Origin: Pseudaquidulcibacter sp041917055
GTDB taxonomy: Bacteria > Pseudomonadota > Alphaproteobacteria > Caulobacterales > Aquidulcibacteraceae
Assembly: GCA_041917055.1 (NCBI GenBank)
Contig: JAYRYJ010000004.1
Coordinates: 62,001 to 126,000, forward strand
Reading direction: 5' to 3'
Length of the DNA stretch: 64,000 nucleotides
Below are positions 51,685-60,281 of the stretch, one piece after another. Made by a program: the position numbers and the translations under genes. The notes under the pieces were generated by a model that had not been told where the DNA came from, searched no databases, and saw only the letters and a program-made list of their open reading frames with translations. Numbering within the stretch: the first letter of the stretch is position 1; the number at the start of each line of letters is the position of its first letter.

Positions 51685-52620
51685 ATGTTTATCGTTCAAT
51701 TTCCTGGGCAGGGGTCGCAATCCGTTGGAATGGGTCTCGAACTTGCCAATAATTTCGCAATTGCCAAACAAGTTTTTGAAGAAGTGGATTCTGCCTTAGG
51801 GCAAAATCTTTCGGAAATCATGTTCAATGGCCCAATTGAAACCCTAACCTTAACTGAAAACGCGCAACCCGCGATTATGGCTTCATCAATCGCATTGCTA
51901 CGGGTTTTTGAAAGTGAATTTGGCTTTGATATTGCCAAGGCTGAATTTGTGGCAGGGCATTCATTGGGCGAATATACGGCATTGACCGCCGCAGGCGCTT
52001 TTTCATTGACCGATGCCGCGAAATTGTTGAAATTGCGCGGTCAGGCAATGCAAAGAGCGGTTCCAGCAGGAAAAGGTGCAATGGCATCATTAATCGGCCC
52101 AAAAACCGATTTAGCCCTTGCCGAGGCCGCCGCAGCCGAAGGCTCCAAACACGGTGTTTGCGTTGTAGCTAATGACAATAATGCAGGGAATATAGTGATT
52201 TCAGGTGATTCTTTAGGCGTTGAAAAAGCGATAGAAGCGGCAAAATCATTGGGCGCGCGCGCAATTCCTCTGAACGTTTCTGCGCCATTCCATTGCCCTT
52301 TGATGGCACCCGCTGCTGAGGAAATGAAGGCAGCTTTGGACGATGTGGTTATGAATACACCTAAAACCAAACTCGTGCCAAATGTATCCTTGCAACCTAC
52401 AACTGACGTTGCAGAAATCAAAAAGCTATTGGTTGAGCAGGTAACGGGGCGCGTTCGTTGGCGCGAAACCGGCCTATTCTTTGCCGAAAAAGGAATTGAT
52501 ACATTCCTTGAAATTGGCGCGGGTTCGGTTCTTACCGGAATGTCAAAGCGCACAGTTGCGGATGCAACGCATTTTGCGCTTTCAAGTGTGGAAGAATATA
52601 AGAAGTTTTTGGAAAATTAA
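51685..52620 (+). CDS. fabD: Malonyl-CoA:ACP transacylase
   Basis: Loads malonate onto acyl carrier protein for fatty acid synthesis. The 311-aa product has FPGQGSQ at 6-12, the nucleophile Ser93 in GHSLGEY and the catalytic His203 in SAPFHCPL. It is followed 14 nt later by fabG. The acpP and fabF genes that usually complete the cluster are not here. Confidence 0.97.
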   Translation: MFIVQFPGQGSQSVGMGLELANNFAIAKQVFEEVDSALGQNLSEIMFNGPIETLTLTENAQPAIMASSIALLRVFESEFGFDIAKAEFVAGHSLGEYTALTAAGAFSLTDAAKLLKLRGQAMQRAVPAGKGAMASLIGPKTDLALAEAAAAEGSKHGVCVVANDNNAGNIVISGDSLGVEKAIEAAKSLGARAIPLNVSAPFHCPLMAPAAEEMKAALDDVVMNTPKTKLVPNVSLQPTTDVAEIKKLLVEQVTGRVRWRETGLFFAEKGIDTFLEIGAGSVLTGMSKRTVADATHFALSSVEEYKKFLEN

Positions 52621-52634
52621 TCGGGGCAATTGAT

Positions 52635-53369
52635 ATGTTTGATTTAACTGGCAAAAAGGCATTAGTAACAGGCGCAACTGGTGGCCTTGGTTCAGCAATT
52701 GCCAAAGCATTGGCAGAACGAGGCGCAATTGTTGCCATTTCTGGAACACGCGAAAATGTGCTTCAAGAATTATCGGCTGAAATTCCAAATTCTGTGGTTT
52801 TGGCAGCGAACCTATCCGCTGATGGCGAAGCCGATAAACTGGTGGCGCGCGCCGAAGAGGCTTTGGGCGGTCTTGATATTTTGGTTGCCAATGCAGGTAT
52901 TACTCGTGACGGCCTCTTGATGCGCATGAAAGACGAAGATTTTGACACGGTTATGAAGGTCAATCTTTATTCCTATTTCGCAATGGCGCGCGCAGCAATG
53001 AAGGGCATGATGAAACGTCGCCATGGTCGCATTATTGGCATTTCTTCGGTTGTCGGCGTCACCGGAAATGCCGGACAGGCCAATTATGCAGCCTCAAAAG
53101 CGGGTATGATTGGGTTCACCAAATCTCTCGCCCAGGAAGTGGCGTCTCGCGGCATAACTGCCAATTGCATTGCGCCGGGCTTTATTGTTTCACCAATGAC
53201 CGATGTTTTGAACGAAACCCAAAAAGCGGGCATTTTGGGTTCAATTCCCGCAGGGCGCATGGGAACACCCGAAGAAATCGCGGCGGGCGTCGTGTTCCTT
53301 TCGTCTAACGAAGGTGCTTATGTTACAGGACAAACCCTAAACATAAATGGCGGCATGGCGATGATTTAG
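52635..53369 (+). CDS. fabG: 3-oxoacyl-ACP reductase
   Basis: An NADPH-dependent short-chain dehydrogenase that reduces beta-ketoacyl-ACP. The 244-aa product has the nucleotide-binding TGATGGLG at 12-19, Asn110, and the catalytic Ser138, Tyr151 and Lys155 (YAASK). The C-terminal GGMAMI is typical of FabG. It is the last gene before a convergent gene whose stop lies 4 nt away. Confidence 0.96.
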   Translation: MFDLTGKKALVTGATGGLGSAIAKALAERGAIVAISGTRENVLQELSAEIPNSVVLAANLSADGEADKLVARAEEALGGLDILVANAGITRDGLLMRMKDEDFDTVMKVNLYSYFAMARAAMKGMMKRRHGRIIGISSVVGVTGNAGQANYAASKAGMIGFTKSLAQEVASRGITANCIAPGFIVSPMTDVLNETQKAGILGSIPAGRMGTPEEIAAGVVFLSSNEGAYVTGQTLNINGGMAMI

Positions 53370-53373
53370 GGCC

Positions 53374-54120
53374 CTATTTCGGCTTTACAAATTTCATAAT
53401 GAATTGATCGGTTTTGCCACGGATTTTAGGATCGAATACGTTCAAACTTAAATCATCGGCCTGATTCTGTAAGATTTTCGATTGGCTCTGCAATTTGAAA
53501 CCAGCCGCCTCGACTTCCTTAATGACAATTGCGGGGTCAATGCGGTGCAAATCCTTGACTGCCTGTTCCCCTGAACCTGCTTTCGCTGAATGATCAATGA
53601 TTAAATAGACGCCGCCTGGCTTTAGAGCGTCAAACACCGCCTTATTCATGCGTTCAGTAGTGCCGGGTGAGAGATAAATGCGAATATCATGGTAATTTTG
53701 CGCGGTGAAGAATACGTCGATATTCTGTGGCAATATTGTGGTTTGGTCATCAATTGCGAATCCTTTAACATTCTCATGACCAGTTTCATTTCCGATTGAC
53801 GGAATTATTCCTTTACCGAATTTATCAATAAATAATTGCGGTGTCCCGACACTCAAATATCCGTCTTTCCCGATTGCATTGGAAATCAGGCGGGAAAAAT
53901 ACCCTGAACCGGGTGTGTATTCGACGATTTGTTGCCCTTTGCCAATGCCAGAGAATTTGAGGGTTTCAAGTGGTTTTCGGTCCGCGTCGCGGTCAATATC
54001 TTTTTGGGGCCGATTTTCAGACAATACCATCGCTTCACTAAGCGCCATTTGTGGTGGCATTGTCGCGCAAGACACGAGCGGGAATATTATTGCTGCTATC
54101 CCTAAAACCATAATTCTCAT
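53374..54120 (-). CDS. Exported methyltransferase-like lipoprotein
   Basis: A 248-aa protein with a lipoprotein signal peptide (LVSC, Cys18). The mature part reads as a class I SAM-dependent methyltransferase fold of the COG4798 type: a glycine-rich motif VEYTPGSGYFSRLI near residue 65, YHDI near 140 and LKPGGVYLIIDHSA near 165. Methyltransferases need SAM, which is not expected outside the cytoplasm, so the activity of such exported homologues is unclear. It is convergent with fabG. Confidence 0.75.
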   Translation of the reverse strand: MRIMVLGIAAIIFPLVSCATMPPQMALSEAMVLSENRPQKDIDRDADRKPLETLKFSGIGKGQQIVEYTPGSGYFSRLISNAIGKDGYLSVGTPQLFIDKFGKGIIPSIGNETGHENVKGFAIDDQTTILPQNIDVFFTAQNYHDIRIYLSPGTTERMNKAVFDALKPGGVYLIIDHSAKAGSGEQAVKDLHRIDPAIVIKEVEAAGFKLQSQSKILQNQADDLSLNVFDPKIRGKTDQFIMKFVKPK

Positions 54121-54240
54121 TTTTGCCTCCCAATGTTTGAATGAGACTAACTAAGAATTATTCGCAATACAAGCGGGGCGATTCTAACATTTCGTTTAGA
54201 AACGCAGATGTTTTGTCTTTCGATATATATGGTAGTTCGC

Positions 54241-54912
54241 TTACCGTCTTCCGGTCGCCTGTGGCTTCCTTGGTTGCGCCATGGTTTTGTCGATATAAGC
54301 GCTTGCGCGGTCGCGTAACAGGCCCAATTGATCTTTAAAGAAATGGTCAGCACCAGGAATTTCTTCCCATTCGACTTCTTCACCTTTTTGTGTACGGATT
54401 TTTGTAACCGCGCGCTCAACTTCAATCGGAGGTGAAACCAAATCATTTGAACCATAAAACATCATGCCGGAAGATGGGCAAGGCGCAAGGAAAGATAAAT
54501 CATAATGGTTGCAAGGCGTTCCAACTGCAATAAAAGCATCAATCTCAGGGCGGCGCATCAATAATTGTAATGCGATATAGGCGCCAAATGAATAACCCGC
54601 AACCCATGTGAATTTGGTATTGGGATTAATGCCTTGCAACCAATCAAGCATGGCGGCGGCATCGGCTAATTCGCCAATGCCATTGTCAAACGAACCTTGC
54701 GATTTACCGACACCTCGAAAGTTGAAACGCAAAGTCGAAAAACCGCGATCGTGAAACAATTTATGCATCATAACGGCAACCCTGTCTTGCATTGAACTTG
54801 CCGCGCGCGGGTGACCATGCAATATCAGTGCAATTGGAGAACCCTCGACTTCTGATTGATTGTAACGTGCCTCAATACGTCCAGCGGGACCCGATAAAAT
54901 TAATTCAGCCAT
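54241..54912 (-). CDS. Alpha/beta hydrolase
   Basis: A 223-aa alpha/beta-hydrolase with the oxyanion motif HGHP (32-35), nucleophile Ser108 in GYSFGA, acid Asp157 (YGSNDLV) and His190 (GADHFF). A gene of this type lies next to the iscR-suf cluster in many alphaproteobacteria. The substrate is unknown. It is divergent from iscR. Confidence 0.87.
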   Translation of the reverse strand: MAELILSGPAGRIEARYNQSEVEGSPIALILHGHPRAASSMQDRVAVMMHKLFHDRGFSTLRFNFRGVGKSQGSFDNGIGELADAAAMLDWLQGINPNTKFTWVAGYSFGAYIALQLLMRRPEIDAFIAVGTPCNHYDLSFLAPCPSSGMMFYGSNDLVSPPIEVERAVTKIRTQKGEEVEWEEIPGADHFFKDQLGLLRDRASAYIDKTMAQPRKPQATGRR

Positions 54913-54926
54913 TTTGCTTCCAATTC

Positions 54927-54978
54927 TTGACTTGTTTAGTCGGAAATACTAATAAGTCATTGTTTAGCACAGACTAAA
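54927..54978 (+). promoter_or_regulatory. Promoter and candidate operators of the iscR-suf operon
   Basis: TTGACT at 54927-54932 and TAATAA at 54950-54955 are 17 nt apart, a strong sigma70-like promoter with a 5' leader of about 60 nt. The dyad TTAGT-N7-ACTAA (54936-54952) overlaps the spacer and -10 box, and a second dyad TTTAG-N6-CTAAA (54963-54978) covers the start region. Both are placed where an IscR-type repressor would act. Confidence 0.55.
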
Positions 54979-55024
54979 TCCCAAAAGCCAATTTTTTTAC
55001 ACATAGCAGAATACAGGCGAATTA

Positions 55025-55465
55025 ATGGAATTATCTACAAAAGGCAGATACGCCGTCATGGCACTTATAGACCTTGCACAGAATGCAAATGCCGAAGGGA
55101 CGGTATCTTTGGCGGAAATTGCGACGCGGCAAACTATTTCGCTATCTTATCTTGAGCAATTATTTGCCAAACTGCGCCGAAATGGCCTTGTTAAAGCGCG
55201 TCGCGGTCCAAATGGCGGCTATAGATTGGCGAAAAACATCGAAAACATAGACATTGCAAGTGTTATTTTCGCTGTCGATGAACCGATAAAGGCGACCGCG
55301 TGTGATGATTCTGAGACGGGCGCATGTGGCGGGCGAACAACTAAATGCGTTGCGCATGATTTATGGGCGGCCTTGACTGTTCATATTCATGGTTTTTTGA
55401 AAAATGTTACACTTGATGATATTGTCAATGACAGAATAAGCCAATTATATCCCGCATCAGAATGA
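55025..55465 (+). CDS. iscR: Rrf2-family iron-sulfur cluster regulator IscR
   Basis: A 146-aa transcription factor with an N-terminal winged helix (LSTKGRYAVMALIDLA; SLSYLEQLFAKLRRNGLVKA) and a [2Fe-2S]-binding loop with Cys93, Cys101, Cys108 and a nearby His111. The spacing is looser than in E. coli IscR (Cys92, 98, 104, His107). It heads the suf operon and probably represses it when clusters are plentiful. ATGA overlaps the next gene. Confidence 0.92.
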   Translation: MELSTKGRYAVMALIDLAQNANAEGTVSLAEIATRQTISLSYLEQLFAKLRRNGLVKARRGPNGGYRLAKNIENIDIASVIFAVDEPIKATACDDSETGACGGRTTKCVAHDLWAALTVHIHGFLKNVTLDDIVNDRISQLYPASE

Positions 55466-56598
55466 CACTTTCGAATAATCTAATATATGCTGATTATAAT
55501 GCCAATGTGCCACTTAGAAAGTGCGCGCGCGATGCAATGCTTGAATGTATGGAAATAGCGGGTAATCCTAGTTCTATTCATAAAAACGGGCAAAATTTGC
55601 GCCGCATAATTGAAAATTCGCGTGCCAACATCTCTGCTGCTTTGGGCAATATTTCGGGGCAATTGGTTTTCACTTCCGGCGCGACCGAAGCTGCGCAATT
55701 GGCAATTGAAAGTGCGGCAATTTTGGAATGGGGCGGCGTATTTATTGGCGCGGTCGAACATGATTGCGTCTATAAATACGCTTCAAGTCGGTTTCCGAAT
55801 GCGCGATTTATCCCCTTAAAATCCGATGGCGAGTATGACATTGATTGGCTTGAATATGCGGTTTCGAATATTGAAAAACCCTTAGTATTGATGATGGCGG
55901 TCAATAATGAGACCGGAATTATTCAAAATATCAAAAGTGCATCAAATATTGTTCGCTCAAAACGCGGTATGATTTTGGTCGATGCTGTGCAGGCATTAGG
56001 AAAAATAGAAATATCTGAAATTGTGCCTTATTGTGACTATCTGTTTGTTTCAGGCCACAAAATCGGCGCACCAATCGGTGTTGGTGCTTTGGTTTATGCG
56101 GCGGGAATTGACCCATATTTAGGGCGTGAAGGCGGCGGTCAAGAAAAAGGAATGCGTTCAGGAACGCAAAATGCCCCGGCGATTGCCGCATTTTCGTCTG
56201 CAATAACCCAAACCGATTTCTATGCCGAAAATGAGGAAATAAGTGCCATTCGTGATGAATTTGAAAATCAATTAATCACTGCTTTCCCAAATGCAATGAT
56301 CATCGGCCAAAGTGCACCTCGCATCGCAAATACATCGTGTTTTGCAATTCCAAATATTAATGCACAAGCGCTTTTGATATTTCTTGACCTTGAAGGGATT
56401 GCGGTTTCGTCCGGTTCGGCTTGTTCAAGTGGTTCTGCGAAAACCTCACGCGCAATTTCTGCTTTGAATTTAGATAAGAATTTCTCGGAAAATTTCATTC
56501 GCGTGTCGTTTGGTTATAAAAACACGATTGATGAAGTGAGGACGATTTTATCGGCAATCCAAAAAGCCTATAACCTCCAAACTAGGAGGGCAGCGTGA
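55462..56598 (+). CDS. Cysteine desulfurase, IscS/NifS type
   Basis: A PLP enzyme that removes sulfur from cysteine for Fe-S cluster assembly. The 378-aa product has the PLP lysine Lys200 (SGHKIGAP) and the sulfur-accepting Cys321 in SSGSACSSGSAKTS, which marks the IscS class rather than SufS. The operon also encodes a SufS, so two desulfurases of different classes are present. It overlaps iscR (ATGA) and sufB (GTGA). Confidence 0.93.
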   Translation: MTLSNNLIYADYNANVPLRKCARDAMLECMEIAGNPSSIHKNGQNLRRIIENSRANISAALGNISGQLVFTSGATEAAQLAIESAAILEWGGVFIGAVEHDCVYKYASSRFPNARFIPLKSDGEYDIDWLEYAVSNIEKPLVLMMAVNNETGIIQNIKSASNIVRSKRGMILVDAVQALGKIEISEIVPYCDYLFVSGHKIGAPIGVGALVYAAGIDPYLGREGGGQEKGMRSGTQNAPAIAAFSSAITQTDFYAENEEISAIRDEFENQLITAFPNAMIIGQSAPRIANTSCFAIPNINAQALLIFLDLEGIAVSSGSACSSGSAKTSRAISALNLDKNFSENFIRVSFGYKNTIDEVRTILSAIQKAYNLQTRRAA

Positions 56599-58079
56599 CT
56601 TATAAGGAAGGCATAGACAAAGAAACCATTGACACGGTCGCAGCACTTGAGGCCGATAAATACAAATATGGCTTTGTCACTGATATTGAATCCGAAACCG
56701 CGCCAAAAGGTTTGAACGAGGATATTATTCGTTTCATTTCCGCCAAAAAGAATGAACCCGAATGGTTGCTGGAATGGCGTTTACAGGCTTTTGCGCGTTG
56801 GAAACAAATGGAAGAGCCAAAATGGGCGATGGTCAATTATCCTGAAATTGATTTCCAAGACATTCATTATTATGCTGCGCCCAAACAAAAGCCGGAATTG
56901 AACTCGCTTGATGAAGTTGATCCCAAGCTTTTGGAAACCTATAAAAAACTTGGTATTCCATTGCGTGAGCAAGAAGTTTTGGCGGGTGTAAAAGGTGCGC
57001 CAAAAATCGCGGTTGATGCGGTATTTGACAGTGTTTCGGTTGCCACAACTTTCCGTAAAGAATTAAATGAAAAAGGCGTGATTTTCTGCTCGATTTCAGA
57101 AGCCGTTCACGATTACCCTGATTTGGTGCGCCAGTATTTGGGTTCGGTTGTGCCGCAAACCGATAATTTTTATGCGACATTAAATTGCGCGGTCTTCACC
57201 GACGGCACCTTTGTCTATATTCCCAAAGGAGTGCGTTGCCCGATGGAATTATCGACTTATTTCCGCATTAATGCGCAAAATACCGGGCAATTTGAACGCA
57301 CTTTGATTATTGCCGATGATAATTCCTATGTTTCTTATCTTGAAGGCTGTACCGCGCCGCAACGTGATGAAAACCAACTTCATGCAGCCGTGGTTGAATT
57401 GGTTGCGCTTGATGGTGCTGAAATTCGTTATTCCACGGTGCAAAATTGGTATCCGGGCGATGAAAACGGCAAGGGCGGAATTTATAATTTCGTGACCAAG
57501 CGCGCTGATTGTCGTGGCAAGGGTTCTAAAGTCTCTTGGACCCAAGTTGAAACCGGCTCGGCGGTTACTTGGAAATATCCGTCTTGTATTTTGCGCGGCG
57601 ATGAAAGTGTCGGGGAATTTTATTCAATTGCTGTAACCAATAATCATCAACAGGCCGATACCGGCACAAAAATGATTCATTTGGGGCGTAATACTTCGTC
57701 ACGCATTATCTCGAAAGGGATTTCGGCGGGGGTATCGAACCAAACTTATCGCGGCCTTGTTAGTGCCCACAAAAATGCCAAAAATGCGCGCAATTTCACG
57801 CAATGCGATAGTTTGCTTATTGGTTCAAAATGCGGCGCGCATACCGTGCCTTATATTGAGAATTCGTGCCTCAGTGCCGTCTTTGAGCACGAAGCAACCA
57901 CCACAAAATTAGGTGAAGATCAGCTTTTCTATTGCCGTCAACGCGGCCTAAATGAAGAGGCGGCAACCGCATTATTGGTGAATGGTTTTGTTCGCGAAGT
58001 AATGCAAAAACTCCCAATGGAATTTGCGGTCGAAGCGCAAAAATTGGTCGCAATCTCGCTTGAGGGGAGTGTGGGATGA
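56595..58079 (+). CDS. sufB: Fe-S cluster assembly protein SufB
   Basis: The scaffold subunit of the SufBCD complex, 494 aa, rich in beta-helix strands. Recognisable segments are VPKGVRCPMELSTYFR-type (here IPKGVRCPMELST), YLEGCTAPQRDENQLHAAVV and the C-terminal SLLIGSKCGAHTVPYIE. The start is GTG at 56595, supported by AGGAGGG at 56583-56589 and overlapping the previous stop. Confidence 0.97.
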   Translation: MTYKEGIDKETIDTVAALEADKYKYGFVTDIESETAPKGLNEDIIRFISAKKNEPEWLLEWRLQAFARWKQMEEPKWAMVNYPEIDFQDIHYYAAPKQKPELNSLDEVDPKLLETYKKLGIPLREQEVLAGVKGAPKIAVDAVFDSVSVATTFRKELNEKGVIFCSISEAVHDYPDLVRQYLGSVVPQTDNFYATLNCAVFTDGTFVYIPKGVRCPMELSTYFRINAQNTGQFERTLIIADDNSYVSYLEGCTAPQRDENQLHAAVVELVALDGAEIRYSTVQNWYPGDENGKGGIYNFVTKRADCRGKGSKVSWTQVETGSAVTWKYPSCILRGDESVGEFYSIAVTNNHQQADTGTKMIHLGRNTSSRIISKGISAGVSNQTYRGLVSAHKNAKNARNFTQCDSLLIGSKCGAHTVPYIENSCLSAVFEHEATTTKLGEDQLFYCRQRGLNEEAATALLVNGFVREVMQKLPMEFAVEAQKLVAISLEGSVG

Positions 58080-58378
58080 GCAATTTTAGAAAATCGCTTT
58101 ACAACATGCTACCTGTAATTTCTGTAATTTTTGCAGCGTTCTCAGGTTTTTTTCAGGCTACTTATTGGGGATTGACCAGAATTTACCTTTCCCAAAAAAC
58201 TTCTGCCTGGCTCGCTGCTTCCACTTTTCTAATTTGGGTTATTTGCGTTATTTTTTGCTTCCAGAAGTCAAAGACTAGTGGATTTATTTCATTGCTCGGC
58301 GCATTGCCAGCGTCAATTCACTTTTTTATGATTGGCGCTTTAATATACGTATGCGCATTTCATGGCAGCTGTATATAG
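58076..58378 (+). CDS. Small membrane protein between sufB and sufC
   Basis: A 100-aa protein with three predicted transmembrane helices (about 10-32, 42-62, 68-94) and no recognised family. Its ATG overlaps the sufB stop (ATGA) and it ends 8 nt before sufC, so it is part of the operon. Its codons look more A/T-rich than those of sufB. It is not a known Suf component. Confidence 0.65.
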   Translation: MSNFRKSLYNMLPVISVIFAAFSGFFQATYWGLTRIYLSQKTSAWLAASTFLIWVICVIFCFQKSKTSGFISLLGALPASIHFFMIGALIYVCAFHGSCI

Positions 58379-58386
58379 GAAACGAT

Positions 58387-59130
58387 ATGCTAAAAATAAA
58401 TAACCTCCAAGTTCAAATCGACGGCAAGCAAATTATAAACGGGCTTTCTTTGGAAATTCCTGATGGTGAAGTTCATGCCATTATGGGGCCGAATGGGGCG
58501 GGGAAATCGACCCTGTCTTATGCGCTTTCCGGTCGTCCGAATTATGAGATTATCGGCGGTTCTGTAACCCTTAATGGCAAGGATATTTTGGGTCTTGAGC
58601 CTGAAGCTCGCGCTGCTGAAGGGGTGTTCTTATCCTTCCAATACCCATTGGAAATCCCCGGTGTGCCTACATTAACTTTTATTCGTACTGCATTGAATGA
58701 ACAGCGAAAATATCGTGGCGAGGAAGAACTTAGTGTGCCACAATTTATGAAAATAGCGCGCGAAGCGGCAAAGCGCCTGAAGATTGAAGACGAAATGCTA
58801 AAACGCCCGCTTAATGTCGGTTTTTCGGGTGGCGAAAAGAAGCGCATGGAAATTTTCCAAATGGCCTTGCTTGAGCCAAAATTCATGATTTTGGACGAAA
58901 CCGATAGTGGCCTTGATATTGATGCATTGCGTATTGTTTCCGAAGGTGTGAATTTTATGCGTGCACCAAATCGCTCAATGCTTGTAATTACCCATTATCA
59001 AAGGCTTTTGGATTATATCAAACCCGATAAAGTCCATGTTTTGGTAAATGGCCGAATTATCGAAACGGGTGGGCCTGAACTCGCGCTCGAACTCGAAAAA
59101 TCGGGCTATGATAGATATGAGGCCGCATAA
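58387..59130 (+). CDS. sufC: Fe-S cluster assembly ATPase SufC
   Basis: The ABC-type ATPase of the SufBCD scaffold, 247 aa. Walker A is GPNGAGKS at 34-41, the signature GFSGGEKKRMEI, Walker B MILDETDSGLDID. The ATG at 58387 follows ATAGGAAA; an in-frame start at 58351 lies inside the preceding gene and is rejected. It overlaps sufD by one base (TAATG). Confidence 0.96.
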   Translation: MLKINNLQVQIDGKQIINGLSLEIPDGEVHAIMGPNGAGKSTLSYALSGRPNYEIIGGSVTLNGKDILGLEPEARAAEGVFLSFQYPLEIPGVPTLTFIRTALNEQRKYRGEEELSVPQFMKIAREAAKRLKIEDEMLKRPLNVGFSGGEKKRMEIFQMALLEPKFMILDETDSGLDIDALRIVSEGVNFMRAPNRSMLVITHYQRLLDYIKPDKVHVLVNGRIIETGGPELALELEKSGYDRYEAA

Positions 59131-60281
59131 TGTTGAGTGATGCGGTTTTAGAGAACTTCGCAGATACAAACGCCGGTAACAAGGCGCGCGAGTTTTTTAA
59201 GGCAAACGGTTTGCCAAAGCGAAAGAGCGAAGATTTTCATTATTTCGACATTTCAAAAGCGTTAGAAATGGAAATCGATGCTGCCGCTTTATTTGCGGTT
59301 TTCGAGGCCGATAGCGATTATGATTTAGACATCCACGTATGCGATGACGGTATTGTAGCCAAAGAACTGAAAGATCCAAAGCCCAACAAGATAAAAACCT
59401 TTAATCCAAATATTGAGGAATTTGCTCCTCCCATTGATATTTTATCAAGCGGAATGGCGAATAGTGGCAATACAATAATTATTCCTCCTAATGCTGATCA
59501 CAAAATCAGAATCCGGCACGGCGCGAATACAAAGGTTCAATTGGAATTAGTAATCGGCAAAAATTCGAATATTATTCTATATGAGGAAATAGAGGAAAAC
59601 GGTGGATTTGGAACTTGTCATTTCACAATAGCAATGGCTGAGGGATCACAACTAACTCATTTGTTTTTTAATTCTAACGAATCTCAAATATCATTTTTTC
59701 GGCATCGAGTTTTTATAGATGCAAATGCAAATTATTCGTTTCATGGCATGTGGAATGGAAGCAAAATTTCGCGTCACGATTTGGCTGTTTACCTAAATGA
59801 AAAAGGCTCGCATGCGCAAATCAATGGTGCATATTTGATAGACAAACAACACTTGGATTTATCTGTTTATATAAATCATCAAGAACCGGAATGCAAAAGC
59901 AGTGTAAATATTCGCGGTATAGTAGGTGATAGGGGCCAAGCAGTTTTTCAAGGTAAAATTGAAGTCGATAAAGAAGCCCAAAAGACTATTGGTAATATGC
60001 AACATCGCGGACTAATGTTACAAGAAGGCGCACGAATTTATTCAAAGCCTTGCCTTGAAATATATGCTGATGATGTCGAATGTTCGCACGCTAATACCGT
60101 CGGTGCGCTTGATGAAACTGCGCTTTTTTATATGCAATCACGCGGCATTTCAAAAAAGATTGCAAAGCAAGTTTTGACAAATGCATTCCTTAGTCAAGTA
60201 TTTGACAATTTCGAGGATGAAGCTTTGCACGAAAAACTGATCGCGCGCCTGGAGAAGCGATTAGGGGAAATAGTGTCATGA
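59130..60281 (+). CDS. sufD: Fe-S cluster assembly protein SufD
   Basis: A SufB paralogue that completes the SufBC2D scaffold, 383 aa. The N-terminal motif GLPKRKSEDFHYFDI and the C-terminal CSHANTVGALDETALFYM are characteristic of SufD. Sequence between them is more divergent and A/T-rich than in sufB. It overlaps sufS as ATGA. Confidence 0.94.
   Translation: MLSDAVLENFADTNAGNKAREFFKANGLPKRKSEDFHYFDISKALEMEIDAAALFAVFEADSDYDLDIHVCDDGIVAKELKDPKPNKIKTFNPNIEEFAPPIDILSSGMANSGNTIIIPPNADHKIRIRHGANTKVQLELVIGKNSNIILYEEIEENGGFGTCHFTIAMAEGSQLTHLFFNSNESQISFFRHRVFIDANANYSFHGMWNGSKISRHDLAVYLNEKGSHAQINGAYLIDKQHLDLSVYINHQEPECKSSVNIRGIVGDRGQAVFQGKIEVDKEAQKTIGNMQHRGLMLQEGARIYSKPCLEIYADDVECSHANTVGALDETALFYMQSRGISKKIAKQVLTNAFLSQVFDNFEDEALHEKLIARLEKRLGEIVS

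Noticed and set aside
52041..52553. 170-aa minus-strand frame inside fabD
   Set aside because: Antisense shadow of an identified gene with no independent support.
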